Positions 23,080-34,998 of a DNA stretch of 64,000 nt are shown here, in pieces; position 1 is the first letter of the stretch; each line of letters starts with the position of its first letter. The position numbers were made by a program, and so were the translations under genes. The stretch is from assembly GCA_029378245.1 (NCBI GenBank), contig JARKIF010000052.1:62001-126000 (forward strand). The letters are read 5' to 3'. The notes under the pieces were generated by a model that searched no databases, had not been told where the DNA came from, and saw only the letters and a list, made by a program, of their open reading frames with translations. The stretch is from Roridomyces roridus (Eukaryota > Basidiomycota > Agaricomycetes > Agaricales > Mycenaceae).

Positions 23080-25084
23080 TCAAGCAGAGAGCTTGTCCGC
23101 GATCGCCGAGAGCGAAGGCGAGAAGAAGTACTCTCCGCCCCTTGAGATGACGAAATCTATGTACTGTCAGTAGTCAGAATGGACAGCAGGAGGCGACTTA
23201 CCGTTCACGAGAGTGAAGTTCCTCGTAGGGTTTGTGGGATCGAGATTACCCTCACTCCAACGCGCAGCACCGTGATTGGCGCCTGCGAGTCGTATGAGTT
23301 CGATCATGTATCGTTGGAAGAAAGAAGGCTCACCGACGACGGGGTCGAATCCAGTGGTATTCTTGATAAAGCTGTTCATCGATTAATAAGGAGTAAAGGA
23401 CATGGGCGGGACAACTTACAAGTTGGGATTATTAAGCCAGGTCTGCTGCAAGAACTGGAAGCCGGCCACAATGTTTGACTGGTATGCGACTTCATAGATG
23501 GATGTTGCATTAGCTTAGGAGACAAACTCGAGCGAAACGAACCAAACGCCATGCCACGCTCGACTCTGGTGGTTTGAGACGACGCTTCACCAGGAGTGAC
23601 TGACGAGAAAATGGATCAGTCTGGAATTGGTCTGCGTTTGATGAAAAACCAACCCTCCGGCCCATATGGAATACTACCCCGAACGATGTGATGGGGGTTC
23701 TTCGCGTCTGTGCCTAGGTCCGCGCGAGGACGGTTCTTGCGAATGTGCGCATTGAAGGGGCATCTAGATTTGTGGTGAATCATGTGTATTGGGGTTGAAA
23801 CCAATGCGCTTACAGAGTTGCATTGTTGGGTGCGGCATACGTGAAGTTGTTGTTCCGGTGGACGTCGGCTCCCAGCTTTGGATCGTCGGCGAGCGGGGAC
23901 AAGAACACAGGTGCGCCCTATAGACTCGTGAGCAAGCAACAAAAGGATGGTTGGCATAGCACGCACGCTCGGCCAGCGTCCAATCATCCGCGCACCGAGA
24001 AGGTCAGCACCTTGCGCACGCGTAAGATGGGGCTCAACGATCGGGTTGTCCGTCAGATACTTGTGGAACTCGGGTACAAGCTGCTGGAGCTGGCGGAACA
24101 CGAGGAACGAGCCGTCCTTGGCCCAGTCTGGGCGGATCTGGTTATCATTCTGTTCGCCAAGTAGAATCTCTCCCGTTGGGACAGACGCCTGGCCAGGAAG
24201 AGGGGTGTCGTCGAAGCCTTGAATCGCAGGATTGGAGATACCGTCCAAGAATCCGAAATCTGCGAGGCGAGTGTTCATGTTCCTCTAGTTGAGAAGTGGG
24301 GGCGTACTTACGCTCGTGACCCTCCTGGTTTCCCGGGCGTGCGGCGGCTTGCAGAGAGTAAGCTTGTTTGATGCTGGCCCCAAGCGCGGTAGTCACGGTC
24401 TTGAGTGTCGCATCGACATGGGCTGTTGTATCCGACGCAAGCAGGAACACCCCGTGGATCTTTCCCGTAGTGAACGCAGGTACCCAGTGGGTGGTTCCAG
24501 GATCCCCGAGAGTTTGAGCATTGGCGAGTTGGCCCGCGTGAAAGGCAGTGTCGTTCAAGTTGTCGGTGATACCTAGCGCAGTCAGGCCAGTCTGTGAGAA
24601 CGCGATGTTGACAAGGGTGTTGGGTTGAGTCTCATTCTTGAGCATCTGGCCCGCATTTGTAACGAGTGGGAGGATTTTGCGGCGAAGTTTGGATTTGAAT
24701 GACGTTGCGTCAACAATGGAGAAGAACAAGAAAGTCTCGTGGCGCTTCGACTGGCCAATTCTGTTTTTTTGGGGTGGCGAGCTCAGGAAGGAGGGGAGAA
24801 TATATCACAAGATCGTCTCACACAATATCGCCTTGAATATTTGTCAAGTTCAAGCCGGCCGACGCGGCGGCGGCATGTGCAGCATCGGGAGACGGCAGCC
24901 TCGGCAGCCCCGGTGGATCTAGTCGAACGTTATAAGCCGCCATGCAGGAACAACGATAGAGGTGCTCACTGGTCAGGATCGACGTCGACCTCTTCTCTAG
25001 AGAACGCGCATCCTGGCCATGAACGGCAGATACCAGCCCCAGAGTGCAGACGAGGCCCGCGAAGGCAGAGACGGCGATCTTCAT
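23080..25084 (-). CDS. Secreted DyP-type heme peroxidase
   Basis: The start at 25084 gives a signal peptide (MKIAVSAFAGLVCTLGLVSA). The mature chain has LNLTNIQGDIV and then TLVNIAFSQTGLTALGI. Next come the DyP distal motif GFLDG (in FGFLDGISNPAIQGFDD), DGSFLVFRQLQQ (conserved distal Arg), CPFNAHIRKNRPRAD (proximal heme-ligand His) and the C-terminal EYFFSPSLSAIADKLSA, stop at 23080. DyP peroxidases use hydrogen peroxide to oxidise bulky dyes and phenolics, and in mushrooms they take part in lignin or humus attack. At least seven short introns interrupt the gene. All catalytic motifs are present and no frameshift was seen. Confidence 0.88.
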
Positions 25085-27269
25085 ATAATATAGGGTCTAT
25101 GGTCCAATCGTATCCCAAGGCATGGCTTTTATAGAGTCTGGGCAGTGGAGAATGGGATGGCTATCATTTCTGCGCCGCCGACATCCATTTTTGCTTAGAT
25201 GGGACCAGGCAGTGGCCGATTGCATGCAACGGAATCTAACCTGTCGGCGAGAGAGATCAGCGACATCTCGGGGACGATGTGGCTGCATACTTGACAGCCA
25301 TAAAATACAAATGAGAGGTGCCAAGGGAGAGGCAGAGTACAGTCACCACGGTGTCGCACAGCCCTCCCGTCCATTCTTCAGAGCATATATGCGGTTGGGG
25401 GAAGAGAGGCCGGAATGAAACTAGGACAAGTATTCTGTCAGTGTATTCATTTGTAATGTAGTGGCCCGGAGAGCGGGACTGACTTGAATATGCCGTCGCG
25501 AGGGGGAAATCCATCACAGAGTGATGTTTAATTTGCGGCGACCCGGCGACCCAGAGGTGGGCGGGAGTGCACATTGAAAAGGTTTCAAGGCTGGTGCTTA
25601 GTTCGGGAACTTGGGCTTATCAGCCAGAAATCTATGTGCCAACATTTCAACAAGTCGCTGTGAACAGATGTCGAGGACTCACCGGGAACGGCAAGGGCCG
25701 ACCTGTCGGCAGCGGTGTTCAGTTGAGGAGCCGCAGCGGGTCAACAAGACATATATATCTGTACTCAATGAGACTCAGTCCAGTCTGCACCCGCCGACGT
25801 CCACCTGAAACCAGCACCCCGAATTCGAGTGTCCGTATGGGAAAACGGCCCTCGCAAATATAGGCTCCCCAGTTCGCTTGAAGTTATTGAGCCGGCGTTT
25901 TTGTCCGCTTGGGTGAAGCACCGTAGGACACTCGTTGGATGGGCTCGACGAAAAACAGAAGCAGATATATGAGCGGTCGGACATGTGGAATCTCCATGTC
26001 GAGCTGAAACTGAATATGTAAATAGCTGTCCAAATGTACAATTGTGTTGCCCGAGGGACTGACCGACACAATCCTGGACGTATGGGGCGTTACCCTCCGA
26101 GCTTGTTCCACGAAATTGAATGCTTGGCATGGGAGTGATTGGATAACGATGCTGACCTCGCCAGTAGATTCTGCATCTAGGAACGAAACCTATGAGTAGA
26201 GGATTTCCCTGGGTCTGGATCCCACCGTTGCAACTCATACGACGGAAGATGACAGATGTCCGCTCGCCGGCACTCGGCGTCGGGACTCGGAGGTCTACGT
26301 GCCTGGGCTGCCTCACAGGACGGACGGAATGCAGAGCGCACTGTCGTTACATGTATGCATTGCCCGGCCCATAGCTTCGGGTTCGGATTTCGGAGTTGAG
26401 AGGGCGCTCGTGGATGGAGAAGGCCAGAGTCTTGTGTTTGTCGAACAAACATATCAATGATCTTCCATATTAGGACGGCGGGCTTACATACGCTTGATGC
26501 GCCCTGCCGTCGTTTGGCGGCGCTGGACCATAGACAGAATTCACAGTCGAGAGGGCAAAGGTACATACACAGCGCACGGCGAGGACAGCGGCGCTCACGG
26601 CACCAAGACACTTTAGGCCGGCGCAGATGAAGAGGCGATGAAGAGAAATACTCAGCCGACATCACCGCGGTCGCGGCCCACTCCGTACTTGACCTCCTGG
26701 TCTAACAGAGCTAACTGGACACGAGCAGAAGCAGAGATGTATGTCGTCGGCACGCAGCGAGGCCGGCCGTTGGATGTCTTAGAACAGCGATGGGAGACGA
26801 CGGCAAAAGGCGATGCGCAAGGCGACGAAAAGAGATGGTCGTCATCGCACCATCCTCGTGGCCACCCAGTAGGCAGCAGCGATGGCTGGGAAGTCAAATA
26901 GAGTAGGGCGCGTCGTGCCTGGCGTTACCAGCCAGGACGAGCCTTGGATATCTCAGAAGAGCGACGGGACGGCCTAGGCACTGCCACAAGCAGCGAGACA
27001 CGGACGAGTCATGGTAGCAGCGGAGCCGAGGGCGGGGAGGGTGAAGACGACGAGCAGAACACTAGCAGGATTAATGCATGTATTGCGTAGGGATAGAAGT
27101 GGACATGGCCATCGTCGAGGCGCGTATCATACAATGCGAATACAGAGAAACAAAGAATACATCGGCCGGCAGAGGGGCGAGATGGTCTGTGCGCGTTGGG
27201 GGTCAGGGAGGTTCCAACGAGGGACTGATTCGACTCACCCTCTCCCAGACCGCGAGACTGCCTGCGAGT
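25085..27269. other. 2.2-kb region without a confident gene
   Basis: It lies between the DyP start (minus) and the 3' end of histone H4 (minus). Several minus-strand open frames (for example 25765-26316 and 26177-26665) have no recognisable domain and no convincing splice joins. A diverged duplication of about 35 bp occurs at about 26765-26800 and 26938-26973 (TTGGATGTCTTAGAACAGCG versus TTGGATATCTCAGAAGAGCG). I cannot say whether a lineage-specific gene is present. Confidence 0.35.
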
Positions 27270-28189
<920 letters not shown>

Positions 28190-31100
28190 TCAAATGATGC
28201 GCACAAGGTGCAAAAACCAGAGAAGAATCGCAAGGACGATACGCATGAACCAGAGAATCAGAACCGCGGGCACGATATGCGCAAGCCACTGGACTGGGCC
28301 CCAACGCAACGCCTTTCTCGCCTCCTCCTCCTCGCCCTCGTAGCCAACCCACACCTTCCCAAAGTCCGTCCTCACAGTCAAATCGTCGCCATGTCCGCGG
28401 TCTACCAGCCACTCGTCCAAGCTGCCAACAAACCAGCGTTTGGCTCCCCCAACTTCCTTGATAGGCGTGCAAAGGGGGGCAAGTGTGGATGAGAGGCGCG
28501 GGGTACCAAAGCAGGATGCGACGAGCGGGCCCTGAAACGAACGTGGGATGAACACCGCGACCTGCCCCCACGTCGAATATGCCTGGATAATCAGCCGTGC
28601 GGTGCAGGCGTTGAGCTCGCCCTAATATTATATGAGTGAACGAATAACGATTGGAGGCAAAGTACGCACGGCATCACCCTTGACGGTCACATCCCCTATC
28701 GTCGTGATCGCAAACACCCGACCCTCCATGGCACAGGGAGGAGGCTTATCATCCTCGCTTTTGGGACAGCATGGAAACCCACTCCGCGCACACAGCGCGC
28801 TCTCCGAGAAGGGCAACATGCACACCTCGGCGTCGATCCGGCCGTACGTAACATACAGCTCGACGGTGCCACCAGCAGTCCTGGGATTCAATTTCTTGGA
28901 AAGCTCCTCGCTGTCCTCCCTGGCCGAGACGGCGCGCAGCAGGCAACTCGGGGGGTGGTTGTTTGGGTCGACGGTGAACCGGTTCTTGAGAGGTGTAGCT
29001 GTAGCATTAATGCAATGTGGGCAACCAGTATTGCATCCCACATTGCATTAAAGGCATACCCTCAGTGGGCGGCTGGGATTGACTTTAATGCATTATGGGA
29101 CACAGCCTCCTCGGGTGGCGAGAATAAGCGAATCGCCGATGGCAGCTTGACCGCCGTCTCGCGGCTCGGGTTGGGTTGTTGATTGATTTGGTATCAAATC
29201 AGTCCAAATGATTCTCCGCCTCCTGCTGTCCTCACCTACAGATAGCTGTTACTCAAACAACTGGTACTTGTATATCCTTGACCCCCTGTGAGATTGGGAC
29301 TCTCAGCGCCGTTCCGTGGCCTGTTTCATGTTTTCCATCAAGGTTCAATGATGCCGCCCTATTCCTTCATGGTACCCCCCCGGGTGAGTGCATGAGCATA
29401 GGGAAGGCATGCCATCCCAGGGCGGTCCTTTCAAGCTTGTTTGATGTGTGTAACCAGGTATCATGCATGTCTGTCTACTCAAGTAGATCCATATGTGCTT
29501 GATGTACTTAATTGCGCTGTATTGAACATCACGGGCCAATAATCAAATGGGAGCCATTGAATGAGGTGATGGTACCTCCTATGGAGCCCTTAAACTCCTC
29601 TGACCGACTTGAATAGCTCCAGTAATTGTACATCCATTCAAATTCACCTTGCAATCAAAAATCAGTTCCGGGCATCCCACAGGGCTGGTGGAACTCAGAG
29701 AACCTCAGGGGGGTCTTGACACTGTCCTAGGGCCCGCAGTTCACTGTGGTAAAAATTCTGGCGCAGTAGCATAAGCACAGCAACTACAGCAACTGTTTTA
29801 CTTGAGAGTGGCGCACTCCTCGGTTACTGTTTTGGTGAAATATGTTACTTTTGTACACGAAAGAAGTGTCCTACAACAACATCAACTGAGCAGGAGTGTT
29901 TTATTCCATCGTATGATCATAAAGGAGTGAAATCTCATCCACTGACCACTACAACATGAGCCACAGACATGAAATAACGGGGAGAAGAGCACCAACTCTT
30001 CGTTGCAATTGAGCAAAGATGCATTGCCTTGGCCCCTCATAATTTGATTCAGGATCGGGTCTATAGATACCAGAGAAGCTGATCGCGCACATTCCGCCCG
30101 TTCAAACTGCTCCTTGGCTTCTGCGATCCTACAAATTTTCAGAGATCGGTGCATGATTCGGCAAGATCAACTCAAGCGCTGTCAAACGACTCGTAACACA
30201 GTTCTGATTGACATTGAATGACGGAACCAGCTGGCTGCCAAAACGGCCTTGGGCTGCAACAGGCTGCAACCCCGCCTCAAGTTATAAAGTTATGACTGCA
30301 GCTCCGAGTCTCATGCCGAGTGCCATGCTCCCAGCCGCTCCCAGTTTGTCGGGTATAATGATTTGCTCATGGTAATTAGCATTGACAGCTGCCATTGCTG
30401 CCTCTAGAGGCGATGGCAGCGTGGCTCTCACATGCGCACGTGGGTTGAGTCGAAGGAAATGTGCCGCACACTTGCATCCGGGTATACTACCGCCGAATCC
30501 GACAGATACCGCAGAATTCCCTCCTAGGTGTGTCGCCGACGTGACCGAAACCCGCCTACGTGCCATGCGATACTCACACAACATCGACGGGGATTTCCTC
30601 CCAGGAAGGCCTCCCAGGCACAACCGGACGTGATACCGATGCCCTTGTTTCTGACTGAGAGCGAGCTGGGGGGTGGGCTCGATGCAGATGAACAGCAGGT
30701 CACAGGTGAAACTGGAGGGAGAGTTGATCTAAATCCGAGTGGGATCCCCCAAGCCTACTGCTGAATACCGGACTGCTCCGAATGCGCAGGCGATTCTACC
30801 CGAATTCAACATATGATGGCGTAACTGCCGGAATAAACACAAAATGATCTAACACACCCAGAACGGGTGCCCAGGCGGCATCGGCGGCCCTGATGGCCGC
30901 TGATATGTCGCTAGCTGTCTCGCTTCTGGTGGTACATAATGCATCGCATTCCCATAATGCAATAAAGGCCTATCTTGGCCGTGCGGCCAAGGTATGCCTT
31001 TATTGCAATATGGGATGCAGTAATGGTCGACCGTATTGCAATATGGGAGCAACCACTGGTGTTCTTGATCGAACCAAAGGTCCGTGAGATGAGGATATTG

Positions 31101-31263
31101 TTCAGTGGTGGGTTGCCGTGCCAGTCCTCCAAAGCCTTGGCGGAAGAGGAGCCAGATTTCGTGGTCTCAGTGTAAGGAGGGAGACCAGTCGGCGAAATCT
31201 ACGAATGAGGCCGGTGAGTCCCAGTGTCAGGTCTAAGAATCATCGTACCTGGACGGCGGTCAT
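28190..31263 (-). pseudogene. DUF7330-like gene 1, split by a transposon-like insertion
   Basis: The first exons are short (MTAVQ near 31263, then LPPYTETTKSGSS, DWHGNPPLNNILISRTFGSI). The coding sequence is interrupted at 31060/28990, exactly between FGSIKN and RFTVDPN. It resumes with RFTVDPNNHPPSCLLRAVSA, GRIDAEVCMLPFSESALC and, after an intron, IPRSFQGPLVASCFGTPRLS, KRWFVGSLDEWL, GKVWVGYEGEEEEARKALRW and a C-terminal hydrophobic segment ending LLWFLHLVRII (stop at 28190). Apart from the insertion I saw no frameshift or stop, so the disruption looks recent. The C-terminal helix suggests a membrane-anchored protein, function unknown. The family name rests on resemblance to Agaricomycete DUF7330 proteins. 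Confidence 0.65.
28990..31060. mobile_element. 2,071-bp non-autonomous element with 8-bp target duplication (hAT-like)
   Basis: GTTCTTGA is present on both sides (28982-28989 and 31061-31068), an 8-bp target duplication inside the DUF7330-like coding sequence. The two ends share an imperfect inverted repeat of about 70 bp whose inner part is well conserved (TTGCATCCCA...AAAGGCATACC on the left, its complement on the right). The subterminal regions are packed with hairpins: TTAATGCAATGTGGG against its complement near 29007-29050, and a long GCATTCCCATAATGCAATAA palindrome near 30945-31022. No transposase-like frame was found inside. The 8-bp duplication suggests hAT-type mobilisation. Confidence 0.7.
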
Positions 31264-31834
31264 CGTATCAAGTACCCCTGAACACGAATGAGCACCAGCT
31301 TTTATAAGGCCCGCACCTTCCCGATCTGGCTCCAATTAGGAGATGCCCCAAAATGCAGCTGACGTTCCGGGAGGAGCCGCCGACCCATCGCACTCCTTAA
31401 GGGTCTGTGTGCGCTTGTGAGGAATTGCGAGGAGGGAAGAGCCTGGTGGACGACGGAGCCCCACCTCAGGGGGTGATTTGCTATACATTGGACGAACTGC
31501 GGGGAAGGGACGTGGCGTACAAGTTCCTGCTGGTCGTCGTCCTCATGAGAGCTGCGAGACATGTCACATCAGCCATGGGCATCCGACAGGAGAAGGCTGG
31601 TAACCTAAGCAAGACCTCCTCGAAGGAAATCTTCAGCGCCATTTTGGGTTGAAAGTTGCAATCAGGCGCCGCTAAATTTAACGGTCAGGCACTCCGCCCG
31701 CCAGCTCTCCTCTGGAGAAGTTTGAATTCAACCTTGAACGAAGTTCTGCTAAAGACTGGTGTCTGTCACAGACATCGATATCGTTGCCGGAGGTGGAAAA
31801 AAAAGGTAATTGATATTTCTGGGAGCAGCGAGCT
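31264..31834. other. Spacer between DUF7330-like genes 1 and 2
   Basis: It holds the promoter block of gene 1 (31299-31349) and otherwise no recognised gene. The text before 31835 belongs to the 3' flank of gene 2. Confidence 0.4.
31299..31349 (-). promoter_or_regulatory. Shared promoter block of DUF7330-like gene 1
   Basis: Read on the minus strand: GGGGCATCTCCTAATTGG, a short linker, CCAGATCGGGAAGG, then GGGCCTTATAAAAGC with a TATA box about 40 bases before the start codon. The same block occurs before genes 2 and 4. Confidence 0.6.
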
Positions 31835-32933
31835 TCAAATGATGTGCGAAAACCAAAGCAGGACCCCAAACGCGATACGCATGAACCAGAGAATCAGAGC
31901 CACGGCGATGATAGTATGCACAAGCCACTGCACCGGGCCCCAACGCAAAGCCTTCTTCGCCTCCTCCTCCTCGCCCTCATACCCAACCCACACGGTCCCA
32001 AAGACCGAGCCCACAATCACATCGTCGGCATGTGCGCGCCATGCGTAAACGTCGCCGACAAACCAGTGTTTTTCTCTGCCAACCTCCTTGATCGACGTGC
32101 ACAAGGGCACAAGTGTGGATGAGAAGCGCGGGGTGCCGGAGCAGGATGTGACGAGCGGGCCTTGGAAGGAACGCGGGAGAAACACCGCGACCTGCCCCAC
32201 GACGACATTGCCTGAAGAATCAGTCGCGGGGTGCATGGGCTGAGTTTGCCCTGATATAATACGAATAAGTGGACACATAGCAACAAGGACAAGATGTTTA
32301 CCTCTTCACCACTCGCGCGAGTGGTGAAGAGGTAAGCTCTTCCAACACAAGATACGCACGATATCAACCTTGACCGTCACATCCCCTATGAACGTGCTCG
32401 CAGACACTCGACTCTTCATGGGACAAGGAGGAGGCCGATCCCACGACACCCCATCCGCACCCTTCGCCCAGCGACGACACGGATATCCATTCTGCTCACA
32501 CACTGCGCTCTCCGACAAGGGCAACACGCACACCTCTGCGTCGATCTGGCCCCACCCGACATACAGCTCGGCGCCGGCGACATCGCTGATCTTGCCATTA
32601 CTGGAAAGCTGCTCGTCTTTTTCCCAGCTCGAGACGGCAGAGAGAAGCGGATTGGGAGGATGAATGTTCGGGTCGACGGTGAAGCGGGTCTTTAGCGAAC
32701 CAAAGTTTCGTGAAACGAGAATGTCGTTCTGTGGTGACTTGGTGTCCCAGTCCTCCAAAGCAGTAGCGAGACTCGTGTCAAACTCGGCGGTCTCAGCGTA
32801 AGGACGCAGACCACTCGACAAAATCTACGAATGAGCCTGAGTGACAGTGCCGCATTTACTTATATAAGAATCATCATCGTACCTCGACGGTCGTTGGGAG
32901 GAGGGGTTTCTGGTCTTGCTTGTTGCTGGGCAT
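31835..32933 (-). CDS. DUF7330-like membrane-anchored protein (gene 2)
   Basis: Exon 1 encodes MPSNKQDQKPLLPTTVE (start 32933). Exon 2 begins ILSSGLRPYAETAEF and continues DILVSRNFGSLKTRFTVDPN, GAELYVGWGQIDAEVCVLPL and STFIGDVTVKVDI. The last exon has VAVFLPRSFQGPLVTSCSGT, EKHWFVGDVYAW, GTVWVGYEGEEEEAKKALRW and a hydrophobic C-terminal helix ending WFSHII, stop at 31835. The repeated short beta-type strands and the terminal helix suggest a tail-anchored protein. The function is unknown. Gene 2 is intact and highly similar to gene 4 at the other end of the window. Confidence 0.72.
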
Positions 32934-32970
32934 CTGAATCGTAAATACCCCTAAAGATGGATGAGCACTA

Positions 32971-33027
32971 GCTTTTATAAGGCCCCGCACAGTCCTTCCC
33001 GATCTGGGTCCGATTAGGAGATGCCCT
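32971..33027 (-). promoter_or_regulatory. Shared promoter block of DUF7330-like gene 2
   Basis: Minus strand: GGGCATCTCCTAATCGGACC, then CAGATCGGGAAGGACTGTGC and GGGGCCTTATAAAAGC. It is nearly identical to the block at 62998-63053 before gene 4 and related to 31299-31349. The TATA box lies about 40 bases before the ATG. Confidence 0.65.
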
Positions 33028-33384
33028 AAACTCCTCAATGCAGCTCCGAGTCACAATCCCACTGACGTGCGCGCCCTCCGCGAGAAGCCGCCCGCTCCTT
33101 AAGGGTCGGGTGCGCTGATTTGACCTACAGATTCTCGAGGAGACCCGCCTCTTCTGCTTGATAGTTTGGGATTGGGGGTGCGACGAGGATGTCCAGTGGT
33201 AAGTACATGATGGTGAAGACTGAAGGCATGATTCGTCAGTGATCCGGCGTTTCGATCAAGACGCCGGCCATCAACCATCGTTCGGCACACACTAGCCCGT
33301 ATTGTTTCGAATAGATCGTCCCGGTTCCGGGCGACTTGGCCGACTCTGGTACCACTTCTTTTTCGTATATCGCTCAAGCTTCTT

Positions 33385-33560
33385 TGGCTTGGTTGTCAAA
33401 TGGACCCGCCTTCAACCAGCCACCTCTCCACGAGGCCTCGGGTTCGATCCTTGGAGGAAGCAAAGGGTGGGTTTACTAGCCGGAGGCAGACATCCGGGAC
33501 GGTGAACTAAGGAATTCTCCCTGGCCAGGAGGATTGTACCGTCGCCGGAATGTCCACCAC
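33385..33560 (+). repeat. Possible tRNA-derived SINE or tRNA relic
   Basis: TGGTTGTCAAATGG at 33390-33403 resembles a Pol III A box, and GGTTCGATCC at 33441-33450 is a good B box, about 50 bases apart as in tRNA genes. The segment does not fold into a complete tRNA. A T-rich stretch follows near 33563. No clear target duplication was found. Confidence 0.32.
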
Positions 33561-33654
33561 TTTTTGCTGAACGATTCTTAATATTTCTTCGCATACATAG
33601 AAAACAGTCCATTGCTATCCTGCCACGATCCAGAACAAAATAATACATAGAGCT

Positions 33655-34661
33655 TCAAATGATACTCACAAGGAGCAAAAACCAAAGCAGAAACGCCAGC
33701 ATCATACGCATGAACCCGAGAATCACAAGCACGGGCACGATATGCGCAATCCACTGCACCGCTCCCCAACGCAACGCCTTCCTCGCCTCCTCCTCCTCGC
33801 CCTCATACCCAACCCAGACCTTCCCAAAGCTCGAGCTCACAGAAGCCTCATCGGCATGTTCTCCCGCTGCGTGCCACGCGTCCACGTTACCGACAAACCA
33901 GCGCTTCTCGCTGCCCACTTCCTTGATCGGGGCGCACACGGGTGCAAGTGAGGATGAGAGGCGCGGGGTGCCAGAGCAGGAGGTGACGAGCGGGCCGTGG
34001 AACGAACGCGGGAGAAAGACCGTGACCTGGCCCCATGAGGTATACGCTCGGAGGTGCAGCCGTGGCGTGCGTGGGCTGAGCTTTCCCTACAATCAGCACA
34101 TCAGAACTAATCTGACAAGAGGAGTAAAGAACAAATACGCACAACATCAACCTTGAGCGTGACATCCCCCGTCAACGTGCCCGCAGACACCCGACTCTGC
34201 ATGGGACACGGAGGAGGCGGATCCTCCCGGATACTATACGGCCTCCTCACCGGCGGCTGACAACACGGATACCCATTCTGCTTACACACCCTCGCTACGC
34301 TCTCCGACACTGGCAACAGACACACTTCCGCGTCGACCCGGCCACAGCCAACATACAACTCGACGGCCTTGCTAGTCTTGGACGAGCCATCGCGATCGTC
34401 GTCCTCCCAGGATGACACCGGACGGAGCAGCGAATCAAAGGGGTGCATATTCGGATCGACGGTGAATCGCGTGTTTGTGATCGAACGAAAGTTACGTGAG
34501 ACGAGGATGTTGTTCTGTGCGTGGGTGTGCCAATCTTCCATAGCAGTAGCGGAAGAGGATCTAGAGGCACTGGCGCCAGACTCGGCGGTCTCGGTGTATG
34601 GAGGCAGACCACTCGCGGTCATCGGGAGGAGGGGTTGTTGGACTTGCTTGTTCCCTGTCAT
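33655..34661 (-). CDS. DUF7330-like membrane-anchored protein (gene 3)
   Basis: Two exons. Exon 1 from 34661: MTGNKQVQQPLLPMTASGLP, NNILVSRNFRSITNTRFTVD, AVELYVGCGRVDAEVCLLPV and SAGTLTGDVTLKVDV. The intron lies around 34090-34140. Exon 2: VTVFLPRSFHGPLVTSCSGT, KRWFVGNVDAWHAA, GKVWVGYEGEEEEARKALRW and a C-terminal helix (VPVLVILGFMRMMLAFLLWF), stop at 33655. Unlike genes 1, 2 and 4 it lacks the separate short first exon. Upstream it keeps only the TATA part (CTTATAAAAGC near 34688-34700) and not the rest of the shared block. The function is unknown. Confidence 0.72.
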
Positions 34662-34998
34662 CGTAGCTATTCAGTGAATGAACGCCAGCTTTTATAAGTG
34701 GGCACACAGCTATTGTATCACAGGCTACAGCACTCCTCCCAATATAGATAGGTCCAATTACGTACGGGAAGCATTGGTTTTTCACAGCATAAGTACGAGG
34801 CGATCCTGATGAAGCGGGAGCATTATACAGCAGGCAGCGTTGAATAACAGGACACTGCATTCTTGTTCTGGATTACAATGGCAGGTATCTAGAAGATCCG
34901 AAAAAAGCAGACAGACTGACAGCTCCGAGAAATGAAAAGGAAGTACACGTAACAATGCGATGCAGGACCATCCTCCCAAACTCCTCCTCCGATGCAGC
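34662..34998. other. Intergenic region upstream of DUF7330-like gene 3
   Basis: About 340 bases holding the TATA element of gene 3 at its left end and the 3' flank of the next minus-strand gene. Nothing else was recognised. Confidence 0.4.

Noticed and set aside
25765..26316. Minus-strand open frame of 183 codons
   Set aside because: No recognisable motif and no consistent exon partners; kept only as part of the unexplained region.
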